DNA of 64,000 nt from Nitrobacter sp963807355 (GTDB lineage: Bacteria > Pseudomonadota > Alphaproteobacteria > Rhizobiales > Xanthobacteraceae). The stretch is from assembly GCA_963807355.1 (NCBI GenBank), contig CAWEBX010000028.1, forward strand, positions 9,850 through 73,849, given 5' to 3'. Below are positions 34,220 through 43,747 of this stretch, one piece after another; the first letter of the stretch is position 1; each line of letters starts with the position of its first letter. The notes beneath the pieces were generated by a model, which made no database searches, had not been told where the DNA came from, and was given only the letters and a program-made list of their open reading frames with translations. Position numbers and translations under genes: made by a program.

Positions 34220-36658
34220 TCAGGCTGCCGTTCGCGCTTGGCAGTGACGGGGCAGGGTGACGCGAACTACGGTCCCCGCACCGGGTTTCGAGCGAAGCCG
34301 CATCGAGCCACTGTGCAGGTTGACCAGCGACTTGGCTATAGCAAGGCCAAGGCCAGATCCCGCATGGATTTTGGTCAATTGGCTTTCGACCTGCTCGAAC
34401 GGTTTGCCAAGTTTGCGGAGCGCGTGTGATGCGATGCCGATTCCGGTGTCGGCAATCGTCAGAGTTATAGAATTCTCGAATATCTTGCTTCGCGCTACGA
34501 CTCGCCCGCCGTCCGGCGTGAATTTGACTGCGTTGGAAAGCAGATTGACGATGATCTGCTTGACCGCCCGACGATCGGCATGGATGGAGATGTCATCATC
34601 GCTTCTGACGTCGAAGGTCAGGCCCTTGTCGCTGGTGCGGCCCGAGACGACCCGCAGCGATTCGTCGAGCACCCGGGTGAGATCGAGCGCCTCCAGGTCA
34701 AGATTCATCCTGCCGGCTTCAATCTTGGACATATCCAGGACGTCATTGATGACCTCAAGCAGATATTGGCCGCTAGCCAGAATGTCGCGGCAGTATTCGC
34801 TGTACTTCTTCGAGCCGAGGGTTCCGAACATGCCGTTGCTCATGATCTCGGAGAACCCGATGATAGCATTAAGCGGCGTTCGCAGTTCGTGGCTCATGTT
34901 GGCGAGGAATTTTGATTTCGCCCGATTGGCGTCTTCGGCGCGATTTTTCTCGTCCGCGTACTTCTGTGCCAGGTCCGCGAGTTCGATGGCTTGTTGCTCA
35001 AGCGTTGCCTGCGTTCGTTTAAGATCGATAACGGTCGCCCGCAGTCGGAGGTCGTTTTCAACAAGCTTTTGCTCATGCTCCTTGATACGGGTGATGTCCG
35101 TTCCAACCGACACATAGCCGCCATCCTTGGTGCGGCGTTCGCTGATGTGAAGCCAATTACCGTCTGCGAGCTGCGCATCAAAGGTGTGCGCCTCCAATAT
35201 CACCGTCCCGGTTTCAGACTGCCGCGCCCTGATTTCGGGCATGCGGCCGACCTCGACCACGGTCTCGTAGGGGGTACCGACCACAACCGCGCTGTCCGGA
35301 AGCTTGTGGAGCCGCTGGAAGTGAGAGTTACAAAGTACCAGGCGGTCGTCTGCATCCCACAGCACAAAGGCCTCGGGAATGGATTCAATCGCGTCTCGCA
35401 GCCGGAGATCGGCTTCGACCGATCTTTCCGCGAGGCTCTTCTGTTCCGTGATATCGACGGCAATCCCGATCAGATGAGCGCCGCCGCTCGCATTGCGACT
35501 GAGCTCGCAACGGACGCGTAACCAGATCCAGTGTCCGCTGTTATGTCGCATCCGGAAACTTTGATCGATATGACCGATCTTTCCCGAGATGAGCTGGTCC
35601 GCTATTTCGAATAGGTCGATGTCTTCGGGATTCACCAGTGAGGTCACCTCGCCGAAGGTGAGTAGGTCGCTGCGACTTTCCAGTCCGAGCAAGGTGAACA
35701 TCGATTGCGACCAGAAGATCCGGCCACGCGACAAATCCCAATCCCAAAGTCCGCATCGGCCGCGATTGAGCGCGGTATCGATGCGACCACGGACCGCATC
35801 ATTGATCAGATCACCTTCGCGAGCTCTGGTAGATTGCCAGTGAAAGGCAAAGCCCAAAATTAGGACCACGAACCCGGTCGTGGCCGACAGGGTGATCGAC
35901 AACGCGGTGTCCGGGCGCCACACTGTGTCGGCTTCCTGAACGACGGTGACCTGCCCCAGCAATGATCGGACGACTCGCTGGACCGCAAGCGCGCTGCTGC
36001 CATCCAGCAGGACGATGTCGGCGACGCTCGCAGGCGACGTGCCGCGCAAGGCCGGCGATTGTGTGATGCTGATGAGTTCGAATATCCGGCCACTTTCGCC
36101 GGATTCGGTCCCGATCGGCACCCGCGCGAGAACGCGTTGATCGGCGCCGGTGACGATGACGTGGCGGCCGGCGGCAACGCCCCAGGATGGAATGAGCTTT
36201 GGCAAAAGGTTTTGGAGGCGCTCGATAGAGGCGGGGCGTTTTTGATCGACGACGCCGGCATGCTCAAGCTGTTGTGCCAGAAGATCGGCAAGTGCCAGCA
36301 GATCATGTTTCGTCATTACCTGCTTTTGCCGCGTCTGATCGATGACTTGCACCAGCGCGCCAACGCATATCGTCACAAGGAAAGCGATGATCAGGGCTGG
36401 GACGGCACGTCGAAGCAAAGGCTCGGCGGTCAGCAGTCTACGATAGGCAGGTTTCGCGATCGATTGCGCCAATCCTTTGATCGAATCGGATTGAGCGCAA
36501 GCGCTCGCCGCCTGAGCGCGCGCCATGCCTTTAGCCCCCGTGTGAATTTTTCCGCACATCGGAGTAATTTCTGACTTCTCCGAATCACTCCGATTTGAAT
36601 CCACTTTTTTGAATCTGTCGAGAGTCAACGATTCGTTAACGCGAAGAATTTTGTCCAA
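34220..36658 (-). CDS. Membrane PAS-domain hybrid-less sensor histidine kinase
   Basis: The 812-codon frame encodes a membrane helix near residue 88-112, a periplasmic sensor part, a second helix near 262-280, then two PAS domains (GLESRSDLLTFGEVTSLVNP; ALYDAIE-like block with FVLWDADDRLVLCNSHFQRL). A coiled coil and HisKA box (FLANMSHELRTPLNAIIGFSE) follow, and an ATPase domain (IVNLLSNAVKFTPDGG, GSGLGLAIAKSLVNLHSG). There is no receiver domain. Starts at 36559 or 36526 are also possible because the first 35-45 residues are weak. It converges on glnE with an eight-base gap. Confidence 0.8.
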   Translation of the reverse strand: MDKILRVNESLTLDRFKKVDSNRSDSEKSEITPMCGKIHTGAKGMARAQAASACAQSDSIKGLAQSIAKPAYRRLLTAEPLLRRAVPALIIAFLVTICVGALVQVIDQTRQKQVMTKHDLLALADLLAQQLEHAGVVDQKRPASIERLQNLLPKLIPSWGVAAGRHVIVTGADQRVLARVPIGTESGESGRIFELISITQSPALRGTSPASVADIVLLDGSSALAVQRVVRSLLGQVTVVQEADTVWRPDTALSITLSATTGFVVLILGFAFHWQSTRAREGDLINDAVRGRIDTALNRGRCGLWDWDLSRGRIFWSQSMFTLLGLESRSDLLTFGEVTSLVNPEDIDLFEIADQLISGKIGHIDQSFRMRHNSGHWIWLRVRCELSRNASGGAHLIGIAVDITEQKSLAERSVEADLRLRDAIESIPEAFVLWDADDRLVLCNSHFQRLHKLPDSAVVVGTPYETVVEVGRMPEIRARQSETGTVILEAHTFDAQLADGNWLHISERRTKDGGYVSVGTDITRIKEHEQKLVENDLRLRATVIDLKRTQATLEQQAIELADLAQKYADEKNRAEDANRAKSKFLANMSHELRTPLNAIIGFSEIMSNGMFGTLGSKKYSEYCRDILASGQYLLEVINDVLDMSKIEAGRMNLDLEALDLTRVLDESLRVVSGRTSDKGLTFDVRSDDDISIHADRRAVKQIIVNLLSNAVKFTPDGGRVVARSKIFENSITLTIADTGIGIASHALRKLGKPFEQVESQLTKIHAGSGLGLAIAKSLVNLHSGSMRLRSKPGAGTVVRVTLPRHCQARTAA

Positions 36659-36725
36659 CAGAGAAATTCAGTACCTAGCCGCCGCCGGTTGAGTCCGAAA
36701 CGGGAACATGGGGCGGCGAGAACTT

Positions 36726-38106
36726 TCAGCTTTCCCGCGATGGCTCCGCGTGGCTGATGACGCGCTTAACGCTCGGGAACGCGCGGCGCAGAGCCCGTTC
36801 GATCTCATCGACGCTTTCGTGCACCTTGGCGACACTCATCGACGGCGCGGCGCGGCAATGGAAGTTGACGATTTCGCCGGCTTCGGTGTCTCTGACTCGC
36901 ACGTTGTGAATGTCGTGGATCGCCCCGCCGGTGGCGAAACCAGACAAGGCTGTCCGGATGGCGTGGATACGCGTGGGGACAGCGTCGGTCCCGAGCGGAA
37001 GCTCAGGCTCCAACGGCTCGATGTGCGTATCCACTTCGACATCTGCACCGAATTCGTGGCGAATATCGTGCTCCAGCCGATGCGCGATTGCATGGGCATC
37101 CACCAGCGCCATTTCGCCGTCGACCTCGAGGTCGATGCTGACCGTCAGCTTTTCTCCAAGGTCATGCACCGTGACGTGATGAATCGCGAGACCTGAATTG
37201 CGGGCAATCACCATGATGCGTTCGCGTACGCTTTCGTTGTCGCGAGCGACCGGTATCGCAGTAAACGTCAAATCAGCATCGCCGAGAGCGGCGGACACTG
37301 CGTTCTGCGCCTGCTGTTTGATGGCGTCGATACGGTCGATCGGATAGGTTCGAGGGACTTCAGCGGTCACATCGACGAAATGCCGAGGACCGACCATTCT
37401 CACCCTTAGTCTCGCGATGCCGACGACATCCGGCAGCGCTCTGATCGCCGCGTCTGCTCGTTCGGCAACACCATCCGGCGCACGGTCCAGGAGGGTTTCG
37501 ATGGTGGCGCGTCCGAGCCGTAAACCCAGAATGGAAATCAGGACGGCGACGCCGATCGCAGCAGTGGCGTCGCCCCACGCGTAGCCCAGTCCGGACAGCG
37601 TTAGCCCGATGATGACCGCGATGGATCCCAGGACATCGGAGGCAAAGTGCAGGGCGTCGGCCTCCAGCGCCTGACTGCGGGTGTCGAGCGCGGTTCGGTG
37701 CAGCGCACGGGCGCGCCAGGCATTGACGACAATGTCCGCGACCAGCACGACGAACGGAATGGCGGAGAGGGTCGGCGGCGGCACGCCTTCGCGCAGATGA
37801 ACGTAAGCCTGCACCACAATGCCGCCGGCAAGAACATACAGCATCGCAATGACACCGAGGGCCGAGAGAACTCTCGATTTTGCCATGGCCATAATGATGT
37901 TCAGCATCGGCGGGACGGTCGGAAATCCGCACCACAATCCACGTGACGATCGTGGCGACCAGATCGATCGAACTGTGGAGCGCCTCGGAAATCAGCGCCA
38001 GACTGCCGATCGCAATTCCGACCACGAGTTTGATCGTCGCCATGCTGGCGCTGGCGATCATCGAGATGGCGGCGACTTTGGTTTTTGCGGAGGCAAGGCG
38101 TGACAT
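36726..38106 (-). pseudogene. Cation diffusion facilitator transporter, frameshifted
   Basis: The first frame (from ATG 38106) holds CDF helices I-II: ASMATIKLVVGIAIGSLALI, SEALHSSIDLVATIVTW, and the metal-site loop HHYGHGKIES. The rest, in another frame, continues LSALGVIAMLYVLAGGIVVQ, then EADALHFASDVLGSIAVIIG (helix V with HxxxD metal ligands) and a long C-terminal metal-sensing domain to 36726. One extra base at 37869-37870 (GAGACTC changed to GAGAACTC on the coding strand) joins the frames. CDF proteins export Zn, Fe or Mn from the cytoplasm. Confidence 0.8.
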
Positions 38107-38240
38107 TTGCGGGGTTTAGCAGCCCGCCACCCAGGATAAAAGCGCGGCCCGATTGCGCAAGCGCCTTTCATTTGGCGACTCTGCTATTGCGAATTGTTCT
38201 GATTAGAAGCGGTTGAGCCGCGGTTAACGACACTCATGCG

Positions 38241-38597
38241 TTACCGGGATATTGATCCACGCAATCGCGCGGCAAGCCAGCCGATTGCGGCAGCAGCGAC
38301 AAGGCCGAGACACGCCGCCGTGGCATCAACCAGAAAATCCTCCAACCGCGCATGGCGGCCGGGCGCCCATAGTTGCATGATCTCAAGAAGGCCGATCAGG
38401 AGGATGGCTACCGCCGCCACGCGTAGCCGTCGCTGGGGAAACGAAAGGCCCACCGCGAGACCAAGCAGAACGAAGGCTAGCGCGTGTTCGCCATCTTGTC
38501 CGAGCGGGGCATGCGGACGATAGCGCGGCGGCCCGAGTGTCGCGAACACGACTGCCGTGATCAGAACGAAAGCGCCGATGCGGAAGAAAATCTTCAT
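38241..38597 (-). CDS. VanZ-like small membrane protein
   Basis: From ATG 38597 the 118-residue protein has four hydrophobic segments and the VanZ-type features LGQDGEHALAFVLLGLAVGL and LEIMQLWAPGRHARLEDFLV-DATAACLG. The charged H-A-R-L-E-D-F-L-V-D stretch is the family hallmark. The biochemical role is unknown. The frame's upstream extension to 38756 is not used. Confidence 0.75.
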   Translation of the reverse strand: MKIFFRIGAFVLITAVVFATLGPPRYRPHAPLGQDGEHALAFVLLGLAVGLSFPQRRLRVAAVAILLIGLLEIMQLWAPGRHARLEDFLVDATAACLGLVAAAAIGWLAARLRGSISR

Positions 38598-38877
38598 CGC
38601 TGGCGCATAGCACAATTTGCCGCCACGGGTAGGCTGCGTGAACCGCAGCCGCGCTTTACATCTGCGGGCCGTGCCGGCCCGAGTCGAAGCGTTCCTGAAG
38701 GCGGCTGCGGACAATTCCTGCTCGTCGAACCGCCCCCAACCGTGGTTTTGCTGCAAATCGCTGGGGGAAGCCAGCCCTGCGGTCGAAGTAAGCTGTTATA
38801 AATCCCACAAGGCGTGTTTTTTTCGTTGGATTTGGAAATATTGTTTTCTGGGCCGAAATCAACAGACAGGATCGATG

Positions 38878-39177
38878 ATGGCAACCCAGATGACGAAATC
38901 GCAGCTCGTTGAGAAGATCTCGGCTCAGGCCGGATTGTCCAAAAGTGACGTAAAGGGCGTTCTCGAGGCGCTTGCGACGACAGGTTACAAAGAGCTTAAA
39001 AAGACCGGTGTCTTTTTGGTTCCGGGTTTTGCGAAGTTCGTGGTTATCAAGAAGCCGGCGACGAAGGCGCGCAAAGGAACCAACCCTTTCACCGGTGAAC
39101 CCATGACTTTCAAGGCGAAACCCGCCCGAAAGATCGTCAGAGCGCGGCCAGTCAAGGCTGCGAAAGACGCGGTGTGA
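38878..39177 (+). CDS. HU-family DNA-binding protein
   Basis: The 99-residue protein has the HU/IHF layout: MTKSQLVEKISAQAGLSKSD (helices), then the beta-arm region TGVFLVPGFAKFVVIKKPAT with KARKGTNPFTGEPMTFKAKP. A basic C-terminal extension (ARKIVRARPVKAAKDAV) follows. It binds and bends DNA nonspecifically. AGGA lies six bases before ATG 38878; an ATG one codon upstream is equally possible. A strong terminator follows immediately. Confidence 0.9.
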   Translation: MATQMTKSQLVEKISAQAGLSKSDVKGVLEALATTGYKELKKTGVFLVPGFAKFVVIKKPATKARKGTNPFTGEPMTFKAKPARKIVRARPVKAAKDAV

Positions 39178-39180
39178 TGC

Positions 39181-39208
39181 AGGGGCCCCTTCGGGGCCCT
39201 TGTCTTTT
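39181..39208 (+). terminator. Rho-independent terminator after the HU gene
   Basis: GGGGCCCC-TTC-GGGGCCC forms a tight stem a few bases after the HU stop and is followed by TTGTCTTTT. It also separates the HU gene from the converging glgP. Confidence 0.8.
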
Positions 39209-39297
39209 CAGGCGCTGGTTCGATGTTGAGGCTTGCCTACGGCTCATCCGCGGGTGCCGATTGGGCGAGGTTTTTCCCGGTATCTTGGTAACCGGTA

Positions 39298-41793
39298 TCA
39301 GGCCACGGGTATGTTCCAGATGTCCTCGGCGTATTCCCGGATCGTGCGGTCCGACGAAAACCAGGCCATGCGCGCGACGTTGAGTATGCTGGAGTGAGTC
39401 CATTCCGGACTGTCCCACTTTGTGTCGACAGCGCGCTGCGTGCGGTAATAATCGTCGAAATCGGCAGATACCAGATAGTAGTCCAGAAACCGCAGCGCGT
39501 GAGCAATGGGCACGAAACGCGAAACGTCATCTGGCGAAAATACACCGCGCTCGATGGCCTCGATCGCGCCAGCCAGTTTCGGCGACGACGCTATGACATC
39601 GGTTGCATCCAACCCCATGGCACGGCGCCGCACAACTTCATCCGCTTTCATCCCGAAGATATAGATATTTTCTTCGCCGACATGTTCGGCAATTTCAATG
39701 TTGGCACCGTCGAGCGTTCCGATGGTGATAGCACCATTCAGCGCGAGCTTCATGTTGCCGGTTCCTGACGCTTCCATGCCCGCGGTAGAAATCTGTTCGG
39801 ATAGATCGGTTGCTGGGACGATCACTTCAGCAGCGCTGACATTGTAATTGGGAATGAAGACGACCTTGAGAAGATCCCTGATTCGAGGATCGTTATTGAT
39901 GACATTTCCAATGTCATTGATGAACTTGATGATGAGCTTGGCCTGCCGGTAGCTCGCGGCGGCTTTTCCGGCGAAAATCTTGACGCGCGGCGTCCAGTTG
40001 CCTTGGGGGTCCGCCAGGATGGCCTGGTAAAGGGCGACTATCTCAACCGCGTTGAGAAGTTGGCGCTTATACTCATGGATGCGCTTGATCTGGACGTCGA
40101 ACAGTGCCGACGGATCGGCGACTATCCCGAATTGTCTGGCTATGATCTGGGCGAGCGCAATCTTGTTCGTTCGCTTTATGGCCCGAAATCGCTGCTGAAA
40201 CGCAGGGTCATCCGACAACCGCTCCAGCATCCGTAACCGCTCGGGCTCATCGAGAACTGCGGCTCCGCATGCATCCTGCAGCAGGGAGGTGAGTTCCGGA
40301 TTGCACTGATGCAGCCAGCGGCGGAAGGTAATTCCATTGGTCTTGTTCGTAATGCGATCCGGATAAAGGCTGTTCAGATCGGAAAATACGGTCTCACGCA
40401 TGAGTTCGCTATGCATGGCTGAAACGCCATTGATGCGATGAGAGCCGACGAACGCAAGATGGCCCATGCGGACACGACGGCCGCCGGTTTCGTCAATCAG
40501 CGACACCGAGGCTTGGGACCGCGTGTCTGCTCCAAAATGTTTCTCCGCAGCTGCAAGATGATTCACATTGATCCGGTAAATAATATCGAGATGCCGCGGC
40601 AACATCCGTTCGAATAGTTCAACCGGCCATGTCTCGAGCGCCTCAGGCAACAGCGTGTGGTTGGTGTAGGAGATTGTCTTCGTTGTGATGTCTAAGGCAT
40701 CGTTCCAGCCAATGTGATATTTATCCATCAGCAGCCGCATTAGTTCGGGAACGGCCAGGCTGGGATGGGTGTCGTTGAGCTGGATTGACGCATGGGACGG
40801 CAGAGACCGGAGATCTCCGTCGGTGTAGAGATGGCGGTTGAGAATATCCTGCAACGAGGCGGAAACAAAAAAATATTCCTGACGCAGGCGCAACTCGCGC
40901 CCGGCTGGTGTTTCGTCGCTTGGATATAGAAATTTCGATATCGCTTGTGCCCGCGCCATCTCGGACATCGCGCCGAGGTGATCGCCGCTGTTGAAGGTAT
41001 CGAGGCGCATCGGATCAACCGCGCGCGCGGACCATAGCCGCAGCGCATTGACGTGACGGCCGCGCCAGCCGACGATCGGCGTATCGTACGCGATCGCCTG
41101 GATGGTCTCATCGGGTATCCATAGGGTCTGGCCTTCCTGCCCGTCCTTCTCAATGCGATCGAGACGTCCGCCAAACTGGATGTCGAACATGACATCACTG
41201 CGTTCGAACTCCCATGGGTTTCCTGAGAGTAACCACTGTTCTGGAAATTCTTCCTGCCATCCGTTTGAGATGATCTGACGGAAAAGCCCGTGTTCATAGC
41301 GGATGCCATAACCTCGTGCTGGAATCGCGAGCGACGCCATGCTCTCCATGAAACATGCGGCAAGTCGGCCGAGGCCGCCGTTTCCGAGCGCAGCATCCGG
41401 TTCGACATCGCGTAACTCGTCGAAGTCGATGCCGAGGTCCTCGATCGCCGTTCGAAATGGTCCCATCAGCGACATATTCGTCAGCGCGTCGGTCAGCAAC
41501 CGTCCGATCAGGAACTCAAGCGAGAGATAGTAGACGCGCTTAGCGCCATGATTCTGAGTGGCTCGATCGGATTTGAACCATTGGTAGACGATACGATCAC
41601 GCAGCGTCAGCGCCGCCGCTATGTACCAGTCGTGGATGTTGGCATGTTTGACATCCTTTCCGGCCACCAGAACGATCTTGGACAGGATCGCACTCTTGAT
41701 TTCCGCGATAATGTCATCGTCTTCAAGCTCGGGCCACGCCGATGCGTCCTCTTGGAGGCGACGAAGTCGCTTTGGCGAAATCTCTAAAACCAT
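39298..41793 (-). CDS. glgP: Glycogen (maltodextrin) phosphorylase
   Basis: The 831-residue protein (start MVLEISPKRL; the frame stays open to 41838) has the GT35 pattern: RVYYLSLEFLIGRLLTDALT, PDAALGNGGLGRLAACFMES, and the pyridoxal-phosphate Lys region ISTAGMEASGTGNMKLALNG near residue 665. It removes glucose 1-phosphate from the ends of glycogen chains. It is the last gene of the minus-strand glucan cluster, about 190 bases after treZ, so it may have a promoter of its own. No lesion is seen. Confidence 0.93.
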   Translation of the reverse strand: MVLEISPKRLRRLQEDASAWPELEDDDIIAEIKSAILSKIVLVAGKDVKHANIHDWYIAAALTLRDRIVYQWFKSDRATQNHGAKRVYYLSLEFLIGRLLTDALTNMSLMGPFRTAIEDLGIDFDELRDVEPDAALGNGGLGRLAACFMESMASLAIPARGYGIRYEHGLFRQIISNGWQEEFPEQWLLSGNPWEFERSDVMFDIQFGGRLDRIEKDGQEGQTLWIPDETIQAIAYDTPIVGWRGRHVNALRLWSARAVDPMRLDTFNSGDHLGAMSEMARAQAISKFLYPSDETPAGRELRLRQEYFFVSASLQDILNRHLYTDGDLRSLPSHASIQLNDTHPSLAVPELMRLLMDKYHIGWNDALDITTKTISYTNHTLLPEALETWPVELFERMLPRHLDIIYRINVNHLAAAEKHFGADTRSQASVSLIDETGGRRVRMGHLAFVGSHRINGVSAMHSELMRETVFSDLNSLYPDRITNKTNGITFRRWLHQCNPELTSLLQDACGAAVLDEPERLRMLERLSDDPAFQQRFRAIKRTNKIALAQIIARQFGIVADPSALFDVQIKRIHEYKRQLLNAVEIVALYQAILADPQGNWTPRVKIFAGKAAASYRQAKLIIKFINDIGNVINNDPRIRDLLKVVFIPNYNVSAAEVIVPATDLSEQISTAGMEASGTGNMKLALNGAITIGTLDGANIEIAEHVGEENIYIFGMKADEVVRRRAMGLDATDVIASSPKLAGAIEAIERGVFSPDDVSRFVPIAHALRFLDYYLVSADFDDYYRTQRAVDTKWDSPEWTHSSILNVARMAWFSSDRTIREYAEDIWNIPVA

Positions 41794-41983
41794 CCAATCT
41801 CCCGATCTGTTTCCGCCTGGATCACTCGTAAGCCGCAACTGGCACGACTTAGAGTATGTGACGCCTTCTGCAGTCCGGGATCAACTGGCGGTTTTGCGGC
41901 GTTGACCTTTCGTTTTCGACTATATCGTTCCTGTTCTGTCTGTGGAACCTTTGTTCACCGCTTTCGCGCGGAATGCCTGTTCA

Positions 41984-43747
41984 TCAGGTCGCTCCCATGG
42001 ACCAGAAAACTGACCATGCCGGCAGGCGTGCCGGCAACTCACCACCCCAAATCGGTCGCCCCGGCATCGGGGACGTGTCATCAGTCACGTTATGATCCGA
42101 AATATTGGCGTGAAGGTGCAACTGCGCGCCGTTGCCCAGCGACCAGCGTGCGATCAGCAGACGGTCGTTCTGGCAAAGCTCAGCGGAAGCGAACATTGCG
42201 TTGCCAAGATGCGGCATGAGTTCATTCCGGCGGACCTGCAATAGCCGCTTGACGAGTGCATGACGCGGTAGGCGCTGGCCTGGGTCGGGCCAAGCAAGAA
42301 CCGCCGCTTCGAATGTGGACAGCGCCAGGGGATCCGGCACGTCATTGCCGAACATTTCGTAGGCGCTGGCGAATTCCCTCCGCCGGCCTGTTCGTACCGC
42401 ATGGGCGAGATCGCCTTTAAAGTCGCAGAAAAAAGGGAAGGGCGTGGTTGCTCCCCATTCCTCGCCCATGAACATCAGTGGCGGCATCGGCGCTAGCAAT
42501 GTGATCGCTAGCGCCGCCTCGATAGCACGCGCGTCAGCGGACCATTCGAGGCGATCGCCCAGCGCGCGGTTGCCGATCTGATCGTGGTTCTGAAGGAAGT
42601 TCACGAAAGCGGCTGGGGGCAGGCCGCCGATCAATTCTCCGCGAGCTCGCCCGCCGCGATGAGCAGAGGCCTCGCCCTGGTAGGCAAAACCCGCCCGGAG
42701 TGTTCGCGCGAGAAGATGGCGTGGATGGATGGCATAATCTTCATAATAGCCGTGGGTTTCCTGAGTGAGGATGACGTGCCAGACGTGATGGTAGTCGTCA
42801 TTCCACTGTGCGCGATACTTCCCGTTCGGCACACCTGAAGAAGGATCGAGCAGACCCGCGCGGTTATCGTCGTTCTCCAGCACGATGTGAATATGGCGTC
42901 CATCTTGCCGCGCCAGAATCCCGACAGCGCGGCTGATATCGTTCAAGATTGACGGCTCGCCTGGCTCGGGGATGGCATGCACCGCATCGAGGCGAAGACC
43001 GTCAAATCGATAGTTGCCTAGCCAGTGCAATGCATTGTCGACGGCGAACGCGCGAACCTCGGGAACGCGATAATCAATCGCCGCTCCCCAGGGAGTCTTT
43101 ACATCACAAAAAAAATGCGGTGCGTAGTGCCCCAGATAATTTCCCTCCGGCCCGAAGTGGTTGTAGACAACATCGAGAAAGACCATCAGGCCACGCAGAT
43201 GAGCCTGATCGATAAGTTCTCTCAGATCGTCCGGCGTGCCGTAAACATGATCAGGCGCATACCACAGCGCGCCGTCGTAACCCCAATTTCGCGATCCCGC
43301 GAAATCGGCGAGCGGCATCAACTCGAGAGCGGTGATTCCGGTTGACGCCAGATGATCGAGCTTGTCGATCATGGCACGATAGGTGCCCTCAGGCGTAAAG
43401 GTGCCGACATGGCATTCTAGGATGACCGTTTCATGCCATGGCCGCCCGCGCCAGTCGATTGCCTTCCAACGGAAACAGCGGTGGTCGATAAGTTCGCTCC
43501 GACCGGACACATCATCGCGTTGATAGGATGACGCCGGGTCCGGTACGTCTAGCTCATCATCGATCCGGTAGTGATAACGCGTACCGGCGCTTGCTGCGGC
43601 CACTTCCGCGACGAACCAGCCGCTACTGTCTTTTTCCATCATATGTGCGGTATCGGTAACGATGGCCACTTTGCCGGCTGCCGGCGCCCACAGCCGGAAC
43701 GTTGCGCCGTCTGGCGTGAGAGTAGGGCCGAAGCGGCCGACGCTCAT
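41984..43747 (-). CDS. treZ: Malto-oligosyltrehalose trehalohydrolase
   Basis: The 587-residue protein starts at ATG 43747, four bases into the glgX stop. It has an N-terminal carbohydrate-binding-like domain (TPDGATFRLWAPAAGKVAIV) and a GH13 barrel with the nucleophile in YRFDGLRLDAVHAIPE, the acid in IHIVLENDDNRAG and VNFLQNHDQIGNR. The TreZ-type EWGATTPFPFFCDF segment is present. It releases trehalose from maltooligosyl trehalose made by TreY. No treY lies in this window. Confidence 0.9.
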   Translation of the reverse strand: MSVGRFGPTLTPDGATFRLWAPAAGKVAIVTDTAHMMEKDSSGWFVAEVAAASAGTRYHYRIDDELDVPDPASSYQRDDVSGRSELIDHRCFRWKAIDWRGRPWHETVILECHVGTFTPEGTYRAMIDKLDHLASTGITALELMPLADFAGSRNWGYDGALWYAPDHVYGTPDDLRELIDQAHLRGLMVFLDVVYNHFGPEGNYLGHYAPHFFCDVKTPWGAAIDYRVPEVRAFAVDNALHWLGNYRFDGLRLDAVHAIPEPGEPSILNDISRAVGILARQDGRHIHIVLENDDNRAGLLDPSSGVPNGKYRAQWNDDYHHVWHVILTQETHGYYEDYAIHPRHLLARTLRAGFAYQGEASAHRGGRARGELIGGLPPAAFVNFLQNHDQIGNRALGDRLEWSADARAIEAALAITLLAPMPPLMFMGEEWGATTPFPFFCDFKGDLAHAVRTGRRREFASAYEMFGNDVPDPLALSTFEAAVLAWPDPGQRLPRHALVKRLLQVRRNELMPHLGNAMFASAELCQNDRLLIARWSLGNGAQLHLHANISDHNVTDDTSPMPGRPIWGGELPARLPAWSVFWSMGAT